Below are positions 1 through 9,978 of a stretch of 64,000 nt of DNA, piece after piece. The translations under genes and the position numbers were made by a program. Under the pieces are notes generated by a model. That model had not been told where the DNA came from and did no database searches. It saw nothing but the letters and a program-made list of their open reading frames with translations. Source of the stretch: Anaerocolumna sedimenticola. GTDB taxonomy: Bacteria > Bacillota > Clostridia > Lachnospirales > Lachnospiraceae. The stretch is from positions 2,993,501 to 3,057,500 of the forward strand of contig NZ_CP048000.1 of the NCBI RefSeq assembly GCF_009931695.1, in the 5' to 3' direction. Position 1 is the first letter of the stretch; every line of letters starts with the position of its first letter.

Positions 1-2
1 CA

Positions 3-929
3 AACATCAAAAGTAAATACAGTATCTATTTCGTTTTAGTAGCATTATTTATATTCTGCTGGCTGGCAAATAAAAACTTCGTATCCGTAGCCAATCTGCA
101 GAATATATCGACACAGATTTCAGTAGGTACCATTTTAGCGTTTGGGCAAACCATTCTTATTATATCGGGTATGCTTGATTTATCTTCCGCTTCGGTACTG
201 GCATTAGCAGGCGTCCTTTCCATTTCTTCCTATACTGCTACAGGTTCTTTAACAATCAGTTTTATCGTAGCGGTACTGGTGGGTGTGGGATGTAACGTTT
301 TAAACGGTCTGATGGTTACCAAATATAAAACACCTCCCTTTATAGCAACCTTAGCTATGATGGCTATGGCAAGAGGGGCCGCCCTCCTTTATACCAACGG
401 TCAGAATATTTACCAGATCGGTGACTATGTCAAATTCGGCCAAGGTAAGATATTGGGTATCCCGACACCCATGATCTTTCTCGTAGGTACTCTTATTGTT
501 ACCTGGTATCTCTTAAGACATACCGTCTTTGGCCGCTCCATTTATGCAATCGGCGGTAATGAAGAAGCAGCCAATGCCTCCGGTATTAATGTTAACCGGA
601 TTAAAATGAGGGCATTTATTATCAACGGTATCTTGGTTGGTATTGCCGGAGTATTATTTATGTCCCGTGTTAACGGCGGTATGCCAAACGGAGCCATCGG
701 TTATGAATTTAAAGCACTTACCGCAGCTGTTATCGGCGGTACGAGCTTCTCAGGCGGTATCGGTACTGCATCGGGAACACTTGCAGGTGCCTTTATCGTT
801 GGATTCTTAGACAACATCATGGTATTGGTAGGTGTTAACTCCTACTTACAGCAGATTGTCCGCGGCGCTATTATAGCACTTGCCGTTATATATGATATCT
901 GGGCAAAAACCATGAGAAAAAAACGTTAA
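3..929 (+). CDS. Sugar ABC transporter permease, RbsC-like (5' end outside window)
   Basis: Inner-membrane permease of a ribose/simple-sugar type importer (BPD_transp_2 family). The reading frame is open to the left edge, so the ATG at 171 is internal. Residues before it (NLQNISTQISVGTILAFGQT, then ILIISGMLDLS) match the conserved N-terminal part of RbsC, including the 'SGxxDLS' signature. Later family motifs are GGNEEAANASGIN and the strongly conserved VIGGTSFSGGIGT loop near the C-terminus. Several hydrophobic segments span the frame and it ends with a basic KTMRKKR tail. The binding-protein gene follows after 64 bp, so this is the end of an importer operon whose ATPase would lie upstream. 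The substrate cannot be read from the permease. Confidence 0.9.
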   Translation, partial: NIKSKYSIYFVLVALFIFCWLANKNFVSVANLQNISTQISVGTILAFGQTILIISGMLDLSSASVLALAGVLSISSYTATGSLTISFIVAVLVGVGCNVLNGLMVTKYKTPPFIATLAMMAMARGAALLYTNGQNIYQIGDYVKFGQGKILGIPTPMIFLVGTLIVTWYLLRHTVFGRSIYAIGGNEEAANASGINVNRIKMRAFIINGILVGIAGVLFMSRVNGGMPNGAIGYEFKALTAAVIGGTSFSGGIGTASGTLAGAFIVGFLDNIMVLVGVNSYLQQIVRGAIIALAVIYDIWAKTMRKKR

Positions 930-993
930 ACTTTTAAACTGTCTATGATAGGGTAAGCCCTATTTAGAATAATAAAAATCAGGAGGAAAAGGT

Positions 994-2022
994 ATGAAAA
1001 AATTGTTGGTTCTAACAATGGTAGTAGCATTAATGGCTTCATTATTTACGGGGTGTACCGGACCAAAAGATCAAGGTACAAAAACCGGTACCGAACAGAC
1101 CGGCGGGGAAAATACGAAAACAGAGGATCAGGGTAACGGAGAAAAAGTATATCGTATTGCCTATATTGCAAGAGCACAGGCAGACTCCTTTGCAGCATGG
1201 TTGGCCAATGCAGTGACTGAAGAAGCTGCAAAATATCCCAACGTTAAGTTAGACGTATTTGACGGTCAGGCATCTGATGATACGGAAAACTCCTTAATTG
1301 AAAACGCTATCACCAACAAATATGATGCAATTATTGTACAGCCTAACAATGGGGAAGCACAAAGACCTTATGTGGAAAAAGCTGTTGCAGCAGGTATTGT
1401 GACGATTACAACCAATGCACGTATCAGCGGTATTGAGGGTGCATCATCCGTTGACGCAGATCCATACGCACAGGCAGCCGTTAACGCAGCATTAGCTCTG
1501 GAACAGGTTCCGCAAAATGCTAACGTAGTCGTACTTTTAGGACCTCCCGGAAACTTCCATGCTGATCAGAGAGAACAAAGCTGGCAGAAAGAATTTTTCG
1601 ACAAGAGGCCTGATGTAAAAATCGTTGGTAAAGAAATCGCTAACTGGAATAAAGACGAAGCTATGAACTACATGGAAACATGGGTACAGGCAAATGATAA
1701 AATCGATGCAATTATCGCTATGAATGATAACATGGCAGCAGGTGCCTTAGAAGTTGTAAAAGATGATCCGAAATTTGCTAATATTTTAGCTTACGGTGTT
1801 GACGGTACTGCAGAAGCTTGTCTGTTAATTAAAGACGGAAAAATGACTTCTACAAGCTTACAAAGCGCATATGACCTTGCTACTTCCTTACTTGACACTG
1901 CTAATAAATTATTAACCGGTGAAGAAACTCAAATTGATATTGATATTGAGTGTCCTTTAATTACAAAAGACAACGTAGACCAATATATCGAAATGCACAA
2001 AAAATCCGGTGCAATAAAGTAA
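994..2022 (+). CDS. Sugar ABC transporter substrate-binding lipoprotein
   Basis: Extracellular binding protein for the preceding permease, Peripla_BP_4 (ribose/galactose-binding) fold, 342 residues. The N-terminus is a lipoprotein signal: KK, a hydrophobic stretch, then LFTGC with Cys21 as the lipidated residue, followed by a Lys/Thr/Glu/Gly-rich linker to about residue 50. The mature part starts at YRIAYIARAQADSFAAW and shows the usual elements: DGQASD near residue 90, DAIIVQPNN, a cleft strand with VVVLLGPPG, and the hinge motif AIIAMNDNMAAGALE. The start is supported by AGGAGG 7 bp upstream. The family handles pentoses, hexoses or autoinducer-2, and the ligand here is not determined. The neighbouring polyol dehydrogenase suggests a sugar or sugar alcohol. 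Confidence 0.9.
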   Translation: MKKLLVLTMVVALMASLFTGCTGPKDQGTKTGTEQTGGENTKTEDQGNGEKVYRIAYIARAQADSFAAWLANAVTEEAAKYPNVKLDVFDGQASDDTENSLIENAITNKYDAIIVQPNNGEAQRPYVEKAVAAGIVTITTNARISGIEGASSVDADPYAQAAVNAALALEQVPQNANVVVLLGPPGNFHADQREQSWQKEFFDKRPDVKIVGKEIANWNKDEAMNYMETWVQANDKIDAIIAMNDNMAAGALEVVKDDPKFANILAYGVDGTAEACLLIKDGKMTSTSLQSAYDLATSLLDTANKLLTGEETQIDIDIECPLITKDNVDQYIEMHKKSGAIK

Positions 2023-2111
2023 TAAGGCTCAACAATATTATTTGGTAAGAATTACTTGAAGAATTACCTGGGGTTTATACAGAATTCATAATGATATGAA
2101 TTTCTTAAAAA

Positions 2112-2154
2112 ATATGGGTTGTATTCATAAAAATAATAGTAATACAACCCATAT
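2112..2154. terminator. Hairpin after binding-protein gene
   Basis: Perfect 14-bp stem (ATATGGGTTGTATT and its complement) with a 15-nt A-rich loop. It is flanked by A6 on the left and only TTATAAAATA on the right, so it is a weak forward terminator or an mRNA 3'-end stabiliser. It separates the importer from the dehydrogenase gene. Confidence 0.5.
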
Positions 2155-2259
2155 TTATAAAATAAGTTTCAATACAATGAACGCTTAATACCCAATGAGA
2201 TACAAAAATTGCAGATTTTTACAAAGGAAGAGCTTCATTGATTAAAGGAGGATTTTAAT

Positions 2260-3300
2260 ATGACAAATAAAGCAATATTTATGCATGGTACCAATGATAT
2301 GATTTGGAAAGAAATTGACATGCCTGTCGTTCATGATAAAGATGTTTTAGTTAAAGTTGATATCGTCGGAATCTGCGGTTCCGATGTTCATTATTACCAG
2401 CATGGAAAAATCGGTGATTTTGTGGTAGATGGTGATTTCATTCTTGGACATGAATGTGCCGGTGAAGTTGTAGCTGTGGGTAAAGAGGTAAAAAATCTGG
2501 CAGTTGGTGACAGAGTTGCCTTAGAACCTGGTAAAACCTGCGGTAAATGTGAATTCTGTAAGTCAGGACAATATAATTTATGCCCGGATGTTGAATTCTT
2601 TGCAACTCCGCCTTATCATGGCGTATTTGCTAATTACGTTGCCCATCCGGAAGATATGTGTTTTAAACTGCCGGATAATGTATCAAACCTGGAGGGTGCA
2701 CTTGTGGAACCTCTTGCCGTTGGACTTCATGCAACCGGTAAAGGTAATGTGAAACTGGGAGACACCGTTGTGATATTCGGAACAGGCTGCATCGGTCTGG
2801 TTACCCTTTTATCCAGCAAAGCTAGAGGGGCAGCTAAAATAATCGTTGTGGATGTGCTGCCTAACAGACTGGAAACAGCAAAAAGACTTGGAGCTACCCA
2901 TGTAATCAATGCAAAAGAAGAAAATGTACTCTCTAAAATAGATGAAATAACAGATGGACAGGGAGCACACGTTGTAATAGATACGGCTGGGGCTGAAATT
3001 ACCGTTAAACAAACAGCGGATGTGGTAAAACGAGGCGGTACCATCGTACTTGTGGGAATGACTCCAAAAGATGAAGTGGAATTTAATTTTATGAAACTGA
3101 TGGGTAAGGAGGGTGAGCTAAAAACCATCTTCAGATACCGTAATTTATATCCGGTAGCAATCAATGCGATTGCAAGCGGAGCAATCAATGTAAAAGATAT
3201 CGTAAGTCATGAGTTTGATTTCGAACAAACCAAGGAGGCTTTTGATTTTGTTGTAAACAATGCGAAAGATGTAGTAAAAGCTGTCATTAAGATCAACTAA
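2260..3300 (+). CDS. Zinc-dependent polyol (sorbitol/xylitol-type) dehydrogenase
   Basis: NAD-dependent medium-chain dehydrogenase, 346 residues, the usual length for the sorbitol/xylitol dehydrogenase group. It would oxidise a sugar alcohol to a ketose in the cytoplasm. Catalytic zinc site: Cys39 in GICGSDVHYY and His64-Glu65 in LGHECAGEV. Structural zinc: Cys94, Cys97, Cys100 and Cys108, all present. The Rossmann loop reads GTGCIGLV near residue 170, and the acidic Asp after IIVV favours NAD over NADP. The 'CGSDVHYYQHG' segment is typical of xylitol/sorbitol enzymes rather than plain alcohol dehydrogenases. RBS AAAGGAGG precedes the ATG. It follows a sugar importer and precedes a LacI regulator, so these may form one catabolic locus. 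The exact substrate is inferred only to class. Confidence 0.85.
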   Translation: MTNKAIFMHGTNDMIWKEIDMPVVHDKDVLVKVDIVGICGSDVHYYQHGKIGDFVVDGDFILGHECAGEVVAVGKEVKNLAVGDRVALEPGKTCGKCEFCKSGQYNLCPDVEFFATPPYHGVFANYVAHPEDMCFKLPDNVSNLEGALVEPLAVGLHATGKGNVKLGDTVVIFGTGCIGLVTLLSSKARGAAKIIVVDVLPNRLETAKRLGATHVINAKEENVLSKIDEITDGQGAHVVIDTAGAEITVKQTADVVKRGGTIVLVGMTPKDEVEFNFMKLMGKEGELKTIFRYRNLYPVAINAIASGAINVKDIVSHEFDFEQTKEAFDFVVNNAKDVVKAVIKIN

Positions 3301-3326
3301 ATAATACAACCTGCAGCTATTGGAAA

Positions 3327-3376
3327 GGGCTGTTTCAAAACTAATTGAAAAATTAGTGGAGAAACAGCCTTTTTTT
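3327..3376 (+). terminator. Rho-independent terminator after dehydrogenase
   Basis: Stem GGCTGTTTC/GAAACAGCC with an AT-rich loop that can itself pair (CTAATT/AATTAG), followed by T7. It ends the dehydrogenase transcript about 30 bp after the stop codon. Confidence 0.9.
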
Positions 3377-3493
3377 ATCAATAAGGCATGTCCGGCTAAG
3401 AAGGGATACACCACTCAGCGGAAGTTAGATTGTGACAGAAGCAAATGAAGATTAACGGTTACTTATAAATTATTATTAAAATAACGATGTGTA

Positions 3494-3523
3494 TTGAAAA
3501 AAAATAACGTTTTGTTATATAAT
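3494..3523 (+). promoter_or_regulatory. Probable promoter of the LacI gene
   Basis: TTGAAA, 18-bp spacer, TATAAT, about 110 bp upstream of the regulator start. Around and after the -10 box, GTTATA-N6-TATAAC forms an inverted repeat and AACG recurs on both sides, which could be an autoregulatory operator. The remaining bases of the 3377-3636 gap hold nothing else that I recognise. Confidence 0.5.
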
Positions 3524-3636
3524 GTTATAACGATACAAAAAGATAATATTGAAAGGAAATATGATTAAGAAAGGAATGCCATAATCGTGGCCGTATCATT
3601 TCTGTAAGCCGATTGATATGTAACGGGTAAATTTTA

Positions 3637-4625
3637 ATGAAAAATGATAAGATTAAACTCACTGATATAGCACAGGCACTGGGAATATCCAGTATTTCAG
3701 TCAGCAGGGCACTTTCCGGCCAGGGTGGTGTCAGTGATGAATTAAGAGAAAAAGTAACAGCGAAAGCAAAAGAAATGGGTTACCTAAAGGCAAAAAGTAT
3801 GGAACAGAAAAGGGTGCTGGTGCTTCATCAGAAACCTTTTATCCAGGATAACAGTAATTTCAGCCATATCATGCAGGGGATGGAAAAAGCCTTACAGGAT
3901 GCTAACCTGGAATATGATATGGAATTTACGGATAAGAAAAGTCAGGCTGACTTAATTCTTCCGAATAAAATGCAAAAGGGCCCTAATTATGACGGACTAA
4001 TTTTTATTGGGGGTTTTGATAACCCTATATAGATTTTATAACAAAAAAAATCAGGAACTATGTATGTTATACCGGTTATTCCCCTTCCAAAGACAGTGAT
4101 TGCATCTGGTATAACTTTAATAACAGCAGCTATAAGCAATGTGAGTATTTGATACAAAAAGGCCACAAAAAAATCGGTTACCTGGGTAATAACCATGGGT
4201 ATGTCAGCAGAGAAAAAGTACTGGGGATCAGTTCTGCCTTAGAAGATCATAACCTGACGGTACAGGAGGAATTTTTCTATTATTCGGAAGAAGAGTATGA
4301 TAGGATTCTGAATCTGATCCGGCAGAACAAGGGACCGAGTGCAATTATCTGCCAGTGGGATTATACGGCTATGAAATTAATAAAGCATCTCCATGACAAT
4401 GGAGTGAAAGTACCGGAGGATATCTCCGTCATGGGATATGGAAATACGGAGATGTCTGCTTTATGTATTCCTGCTCTGACAACCATGGAATTATACATCG
4501 ATTATGCCTGTGAATCTACTGTTGCCCTGCTTTTAAAAAGGTTTGGCCGGGCTGATAAACCTTACGAGAATATTTTGATACACAGTATTTTAATTGAGCG
4601 GGATTCTGTAAAATCTATAGGGTAA
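3637..4625 (+). pseudogene. LacI-family regulator, split by a frameshift
   Basis: Transcriptional regulator with an N-terminal LacI helix-turn-helix (KLTDIAQALGISSISVSRAL) and a periplasmic-binding-protein-like sensor domain. Frame 1 stops at 4032 after IFIGGFDNPI. The protein continues in another frame from 4023 (PYIDFITKKIRNYV) through GHKKIGYLGNN, DRILNLIRQNKGPSAIICQWD and ISVMGYGNTEMS to 4625. One extra C in the C3 run at 4023-4025 joins both parts into 329 residues, the normal LacI length. The gene lies between the sugar importer/dehydrogenase genes and the ABC exporter operon, so its target is uncertain. The RBS is weak. See the finding on homopolymer frameshifts: the gene may be intact in the organism. 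Confidence 0.85.
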
Positions 4626-4702
4626 TAGATACAGACCCAAAATAATCGGAGTGACCTTTTGACTCTATTTTGCATAACACTGATATGAATGGGGGACAAC
4701 GA

Positions 4703-6445
4703 ATGGAGAAAAATATTTTAATTGATTTTATAAAGAAGCATAAACATTCCTATATCATAGGATTATTGTTTATGTTTCTTTCCTCCTATGTACAAACGTT
4801 ATTTCCAAAAGTTCTGGGAAATAACGTTGATATTTTGAAAATTAAGGGGTTTCAAGGGGATAGGGTATATTCCAATATCGGTTATATCCTGCTAATTGCG
4901 GCAGGTACCTTTGCATTTACCTATATTTGGAGAAATTTGGTTATCGGCAATGCAAGGAAACTGGAATGTCATTTAAGAGAAATACTGTTCGATCATTTTC
5001 AGATACTTACTCCCGAATTTTACAGCAAAAGAAAAACAGGAGATTTAATCGCTTATGCAATCAATGATATTAATGCGGTAAGGCAAACTTTAGGGCCTGC
5101 CCTTTCTATGGCGATTAACGGGATTGTAGTCTGTGTTATATCCATATATTCCATGTCTCGTGCAGTTAACTGGCAGCTTACGCTTTTATCCCTGCTTCCG
5201 GTTCCTGTCATGGTATACATCATGATCTACATTGGAGGGCTTGTTAAAAAACGCTTTAAGCGGGTACAGGAGACATTTGCTGCAATTTCTGACCGTGTAA
5301 ATGAAAATATTAACGGTATGCGGGTTATCAAGGCTTACGTACAGGAAGATAAAGAAGTGGAAAAGTTTGAAAAACTGAATAACCAAATGGTTGAAACCAA
5401 TCTGAATATGATTCATGTTTCTGCTTTTTTAGCACCCTTAATTGAAATATGTTTTACGGTCAGTTTTGTATTTAATTTAATCTGGGGCGGGAATATGGTA
5501 CTTAAGGGGAGTATTTCACTTGGAGATTTTATTGCTTTTAACGGATATCTGACCATGATATTAGCTCCAGTACTTTCCATCGGCCAGGTAACCACCATTT
5601 TTCAAAGAGGTATGGCCTCATTTAACAGGCTCAATGAAATACTTTGTGTAAAACCTCAAGTAAAAAATGACGGTACCATCTGTGATTTACCAAAAGCTTT
5701 GATTAAAATAAATAATTTGTCCTTTACATATCCGGGAGCCAAAAAAGAATCCCTTAGGAATATAAACCTGACAATTCCTAAGGGTCATACCCTGGGAATC
5801 ATAGGCAAGACCGGTTCCGGTAAAAGTACACTGATTCATCTGCTGCTTAAATTGTATAATGTAGAAAACAACTGTATTTATTATGGAGATGCGGATATTA
5901 ATAAGTTTAAGCTGGAGGCTATTAAGAATGGAATAGGATTGGTTCCCCAGGATAACTTTTTATTTCATGCATCTATTTCGGATAACATCCGGTTTTTTAA
6001 AGATATTTATACGGAGGAAGCAGTAGAAGAGGCGGCAAGAAATAGTTGTATCTATGAAAATATCATAGATCTGCCGGATCAGTTTAATACCATTTTAGGA
6101 GAGCGGGGCGTTAACATATCCGGAGGACAAAAGCAGAGAATATCCATAGCACGTGCGCTTGTAAGGAATCCTGATATCCTTGTACTAGATGATGCCCTTT
6201 CAGCAGTGGACACGGTGACGGAATCCAGGATTCTTAATAATTTACGAAGGTTAAGAAGAAATAAAACTACGATTATTGTTGCCAGCAGAATTTCTGCAGT
6301 GATGCAGGCTGATGAGATACTTGTCCTGGATAAAGGTGAAATAAAAGAAAGGGGTACTCATACACAGCTGATAAAGAAAGGGGGCATCTATAATGAAATC
6401 TACCAATACCAATTTGGAACCGGAAACTTTGGGACTGACAGTTAA
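4703..6445 (+). CDS. ABC exporter half-transporter, degenerate ATP site (pair 1, subunit A)
   Basis: Membrane exporter subunit with an N-terminal six-helix ABC_membrane domain (about residues 10-300) and a C-terminal ATPase domain. ATPase motifs: Walker A GKTGSGKST (about residue 368), Q-loop VPQDNF, signature ISGGQKQ (about 471), Walker B LVLDDALSAVD. The catalytic Glu after Walker B is Asp and the H-loop His is Ser (VASRISA). These are the changes expected in the inactive-site partner of heterodimeric exporters such as TM287/288 or BmrCD. The start chosen is the ATG at 4703 behind GGGGGA rather than the in-frame ATG at 4670, which lacks an RBS. The next gene begins inside this one (53-bp overlap), so the two are co-translated and should dimerise. 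Substrate unknown. Confidence 0.88.
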   Translation: MEKNILIDFIKKHKHSYIIGLLFMFLSSYVQTLFPKVLGNNVDILKIKGFQGDRVYSNIGYILLIAAGTFAFTYIWRNLVIGNARKLECHLREILFDHFQILTPEFYSKRKTGDLIAYAINDINAVRQTLGPALSMAINGIVVCVISIYSMSRAVNWQLTLLSLLPVPVMVYIMIYIGGLVKKRFKRVQETFAAISDRVNENINGMRVIKAYVQEDKEVEKFEKLNNQMVETNLNMIHVSAFLAPLIEICFTVSFVFNLIWGGNMVLKGSISLGDFIAFNGYLTMILAPVLSIGQVTTIFQRGMASFNRLNEILCVKPQVKNDGTICDLPKALIKINNLSFTYPGAKKESLRNINLTIPKGHTLGIIGKTGSGKSTLIHLLLKLYNVENNCIYYGDADINKFKLEAIKNGIGLVPQDNFLFHASISDNIRFFKDIYTEEAVEEAARNSCIYENIIDLPDQFNTILGERGVNISGGQKQRISIARALVRNPDILVLDDALSAVDTVTESRILNNLRRLRRNKTTIIVASRISAVMQADEILVLDKGEIKERGTHTQLIKKGGIYNEIYQYQFGTGNFGTDS

Positions 6446-8261
6446 AGGTGCTTATAAAAAGAAAAGTTTCAAGCGGCTTATGTTACTTAACCTGCCTCAT
6501 ATAAAGAAAATTATAATAGCCGCAGTTTGTGTGCTGTTAGTTAATACGGCTATGCTTGTAAAACCATACATTCTTAAAATAGTAATAGATGATTTTCTGA
6601 CTAAGAATACACCTCAGAAAGGTTTCTATTCCTTGACAGGTATGGGTATCCTTTATTTTGCGGTAGTAATACTTGGCGGTTTCTTAAATGTTATTCAAAT
6701 TAACATAATTAATAAGGCCGGACAGGAAATCTTGCGTACCTTACGAGGTCAGGTTTTCAAAACGATCCAGTTTCTGCCTCTTAAGTTTCTGGATAAAACC
6801 TCCTCAGGCAGCCTGATTACAAGAGCTACCAATGACGTGGAGGCGCTCAGCCAGTTGTATACCGATGTGTTCATGAATTTCTTCCGGGATGTATTTTTAA
6901 TTATTGGAATCGTTCTTGCCATGTTTATTATGGACGTACGGCTTACTCTTGTTTCTTTTAGCGTTATTCCCATCATGTTTTTGTTTATTTTTTTATTAAG
7001 AACTAAAATAAAGCAAAATTTCAGAAAAATGAAAACGCTGATTGGAAGAATCAATGGTTTTATGGCTGAAAATCTGTCAGGAATGAAGCTTATTCAGATT
7101 TTTAACGGAGAAAAAGAAAGAAAAGCGGACTTTAAGGAACTGAATGACGGATATTATAAAGTAACCTCTTTCCAGGTCTGGATGAACAGTTTTTTAAAAC
7201 CGGCTGCAAATGTATTCCGGAATATTACCGTGGCCATCTTAATCTGGTACGGTATGGATAAAATATCAAATCAGACTTTACAGATAGGTATTCTTTATGC
7301 TTTTACTACTTATATTCAACAATTTTTTGAACCTATTTCGGATCTGGCCGATAATTATACCAATATCCAATCCGCTTTTGTTTCCGCCGACCGCATTTTT
7401 GAACTACTGGATCAGAAAGAAAATCTGGAGGATCTGGACCAGGGAATAAGTATGGAACGGATGGACGGAGATATTGAGTTTAAAAATGTATGGTTTTCTT
7501 ATAATGAAAAAGACTGGATACTAAAGGATGTTAGTTTTACCGTCCCCGCAGGCCAGACAGCTGCTTTCGTAGGTCAGACAGGAGCCGGAAAGACAACCAT
7601 CATCAGTCTTATCAGCGGATTTTATAAGATACAGAAAGGCGAAATTCTGATAAACGGTATCAATATAAATGAAATTAAAAGAAGGGATTTAAGACATAAC
7701 ATTGCTGTTGTTCTTCAGGATGTATTTTTATTTTCTGATACCATAGGAGGAAATATCTCTCTGAATGACGATATTGAACCGGCGGTTATAGAGGAGGCCG
7801 CAAGAGCTTCCTATGCCAAGGAATTTGTGGATGGTTTTCCGGGGAAAATCCATGAGCCGGTTATGGAAAGAGGAAATACGCTTTCTGCAGGTCAAAGGCA
7901 GCTGATATCTTTTGCCAGAGCGATTGCACATGATCCTGCGGTCATCGTTTTAGATGAAGCAACTGCCAATATTGACTCTCAAACCGAAGTCCTGATTCAA
8001 AAAGCAATCGAAAATATGGCAAAAAACAGAACAGCTCTTATCATTGCCCACAGGCTTTCCACGATACGTAATTCGGATAAAATAATTGTACTTGCCGAAG
8101 GCAGGATAGTAGAGAGCGGTAATCATGAAGAGCTTATGAAAAAGCAGGGGTATTACAGCAATATGGTCTTAGAGGGAAGAAAGTTTCATAAGAACAAACA
8201 TGATACGAAAGCCTGGGCACTTAATAGTTATTGGTTAAAGAAAGGAATTTTTAAGATATGA
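6393..8261 (+). CDS. ABC exporter half-transporter, complete ATP site (pair 1, subunit B)
   Basis: Partner of the preceding subunit, 622 residues. Transmembrane domain at about residues 25-330, then ATPase: Walker A GQTGAGKTT (about 395), Q-loop VLQDVFLF, signature LSAGQRQ (about 496), Walker B VIVLDEATANID with the catalytic Glu, and H-loop IIAHRLST. The first signature Gly is Ala (LSAGQ), so this protein carries the consensus Walker B Glu and His while its signature is non-canonical. The C-terminus has an extra tail of about 30 residues after the usual end (RKFHKNKHDTKAWAL). GGGGG lies 8 bp upstream of the ATG, within the previous gene. Family knowledge points to export of drugs, lipids or peptides, and the sequence does not say which. 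Confidence 0.9.
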   Translation: MKSTNTNLEPETLGLTVKGAYKKKSFKRLMLLNLPHIKKIIIAAVCVLLVNTAMLVKPYILKIVIDDFLTKNTPQKGFYSLTGMGILYFAVVILGGFLNVIQINIINKAGQEILRTLRGQVFKTIQFLPLKFLDKTSSGSLITRATNDVEALSQLYTDVFMNFFRDVFLIIGIVLAMFIMDVRLTLVSFSVIPIMFLFIFLLRTKIKQNFRKMKTLIGRINGFMAENLSGMKLIQIFNGEKERKADFKELNDGYYKVTSFQVWMNSFLKPAANVFRNITVAILIWYGMDKISNQTLQIGILYAFTTYIQQFFEPISDLADNYTNIQSAFVSADRIFELLDQKENLEDLDQGISMERMDGDIEFKNVWFSYNEKDWILKDVSFTVPAGQTAAFVGQTGAGKTTIISLISGFYKIQKGEILINGININEIKRRDLRHNIAVVLQDVFLFSDTIGGNISLNDDIEPAVIEEAARASYAKEFVDGFPGKIHEPVMERGNTLSAGQRQLISFARAIAHDPAVIVLDEATANIDSQTEVLIQKAIENMAKNRTALIIAHRLSTIRNSDKIIVLAEGRIVESGNHEELMKKQGYYSNMVLEGRKFHKNKHDTKAWALNSYWLKKGIFKI

Positions 8262-9976
8262 AATTGTACGGTAAATATTTCAAAAAATATAAATTTCCGT
8301 TTTTGGTGGCAGTTTTTTGCGTAGCTTTAGAGGCGGTCTGCGATCTGCTTGGTCCTACCCTCATGTCAAATATCATTAATACCGGAATTGAACAGGGATC
8401 CTTAACCCATGTAACCTATTGGGGAATCCGGATGTTACTTGTTACATTAGTGGGAGCCTGTTTTGCTGTTACAAGAAATATTCTTGCCAGCAAAGTGTCG
8501 CAGCGGATGGGAGCGGATTTAAGGTATGATCTTTTTGAAAAAATAGTATATTTTTCTGAGGATAGTGCAGATAAAATTGAGAGCGGTTCCCTTATCACCC
8601 GTATGACAAATGATACCGCTCAGATTACACAGTTTGTAAACGGGATTATGCGTATTTTTCTGAAAGCACCCATTACCTGTATCGGCAGTATCGTACTTGC
8701 CACTCTTTTAAATGTAAAATTAAGTCTGATTATCTATATGGTAGTTGCAGTGGTTGCAATTTTTATCATCATAAGCATGAAGCTAAGTTATCCCAGATTT
8801 TATCAATTACAGAAAGCTATGGATAAAGTAAATCTAACCGTTCAGGAATATCTCATAGGAGTACGTTTCGTAAAGGCTTTTGGAACTTATGATAAGGAAA
8901 CGGAACGGTTTGAAGAGACAAACACAAACCTTATGCAAAAGGGCATATCTTCACAAATTGTAATTACTTTAATAGCTCCTTTAATGACACTTACGGTGGG
9001 GATTGGTACGGTAATCGCTATATATCTGGGGAGCAGGCTGTTTACCGTAAATCTGGCAACACCCGGAGATATAACGGCATTTACCATTTATATGGCACAA
9101 ATACTTACTTCATTGATTATGATTACCAATATATTTAATACATTTGTACGGACTAAGGCATCAACCTTAAGAATTAAAGAAGTATTCGACTGTGGCGGGG
9201 ATTTTACCGAAGACGGGGAACGGAAAGAATTAAACGGTTCCATTAAATTTAAAAATGTAACCTTTGCCTATCCGGGCGGCAGTGGTGTACCGGCAATCAA
9301 AGATTTATCTTTCTCCGTGGATACTGGACAAAGCCTTGCAATCATAGGTCCAACCGGCAGCGGTAAATCCACAATTGCCTGGCTTCTTCTCCGGTTTTAT
9401 GATGTGAACAGCGGTAAGATTTTAATAGGCGGATATGATGTGAAAGAACTAAATATTAACTCACTTCGGGATAATATTGCAATCGTACCTCAAAAACCTA
9501 TGTTATTTTCCGGTACGGTGGCTCAGAATATCAGATGGGGAGATTCTGATGCGGATGAAGATATGCTTCATATGGCAGCCGATAAGGCACAAGCCGGATT
9601 TATCAGGCAGATGCCGGAAGAATTTGACAGTGTTTTAGGAAGTTCAGGTGTTAATATATCAGGCGGGCAGAAGCAGCGTATCTCTATTGCCCGAGGTTTA
9701 CTAAAGAAATCTTCCATACTCATACTGGATGATGCAACCAGCGCGCTGGATGCGGTAACCGAAGCAAAAGTCAGGGAAAATATCGATGCACAAGCCAGAA
9801 AACAGACCATAATTACCATTACCCAACGATGTGGTACCGCTATGTCTTCAGACAAAATACTGGTAATGGATAATGGAGTAAAGGTCGGATTTGGTACACA
9901 TAAGGAACTTATGGAGAATTGTGAAATATATCAGGATATATACCGTACACAGATTGAAAGCAGCAAGGAGGGGTAA
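8258..9976 (+). CDS. ABC exporter half-transporter, degenerate ATP site (pair 2, subunit A)
   Basis: Third half-transporter of the operon, 572 residues, overlapping the previous stop by 4 bp (ATGA). N-terminal membrane domain starts MKLYGKYFKKYKFPFLVAVF. ATPase motifs: Walker A GPTGSGKST (about 365), VPQKPMLF, signature ISGGQKQ (about 467), Walker B LILDDATSALD. As in subunit A of pair 1, the catalytic Glu is Asp, and here the H-loop His is Gln (ITQRCGT). It resembles the MdlA/BmrC-like half of multidrug heterodimers. The gene after it supplies the complete site, so the operon repeats the same degenerate-then-complete order twice. Confidence 0.9.
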   Translation: MKLYGKYFKKYKFPFLVAVFCVALEAVCDLLGPTLMSNIINTGIEQGSLTHVTYWGIRMLLVTLVGACFAVTRNILASKVSQRMGADLRYDLFEKIVYFSEDSADKIESGSLITRMTNDTAQITQFVNGIMRIFLKAPITCIGSIVLATLLNVKLSLIIYMVVAVVAIFIIISMKLSYPRFYQLQKAMDKVNLTVQEYLIGVRFVKAFGTYDKETERFEETNTNLMQKGISSQIVITLIAPLMTLTVGIGTVIAIYLGSRLFTVNLATPGDITAFTIYMAQILTSLIMITNIFNTFVRTKASTLRIKEVFDCGGDFTEDGERKELNGSIKFKNVTFAYPGGSGVPAIKDLSFSVDTGQSLAIIGPTGSGKSTIAWLLLRFYDVNSGKILIGGYDVKELNINSLRDNIAIVPQKPMLFSGTVAQNIRWGDSDADEDMLHMAADKAQAGFIRQMPEEFDSVLGSSGVNISGGQKQRISIARGLLKKSSILILDDATSALDAVTEAKVRENIDAQARKQTIITITQRCGTAMSSDKILVMDNGVKVGFGTHKELMENCEIYQDIYRTQIESSKEG

Positions 9977-9978
9977 AC

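Noticed and set aside
171..929. ATG at 171 as start of the sugar permease
   Set aside because: The frame is open upstream to the window edge and encodes conserved RbsC residues there; the real start is outside.
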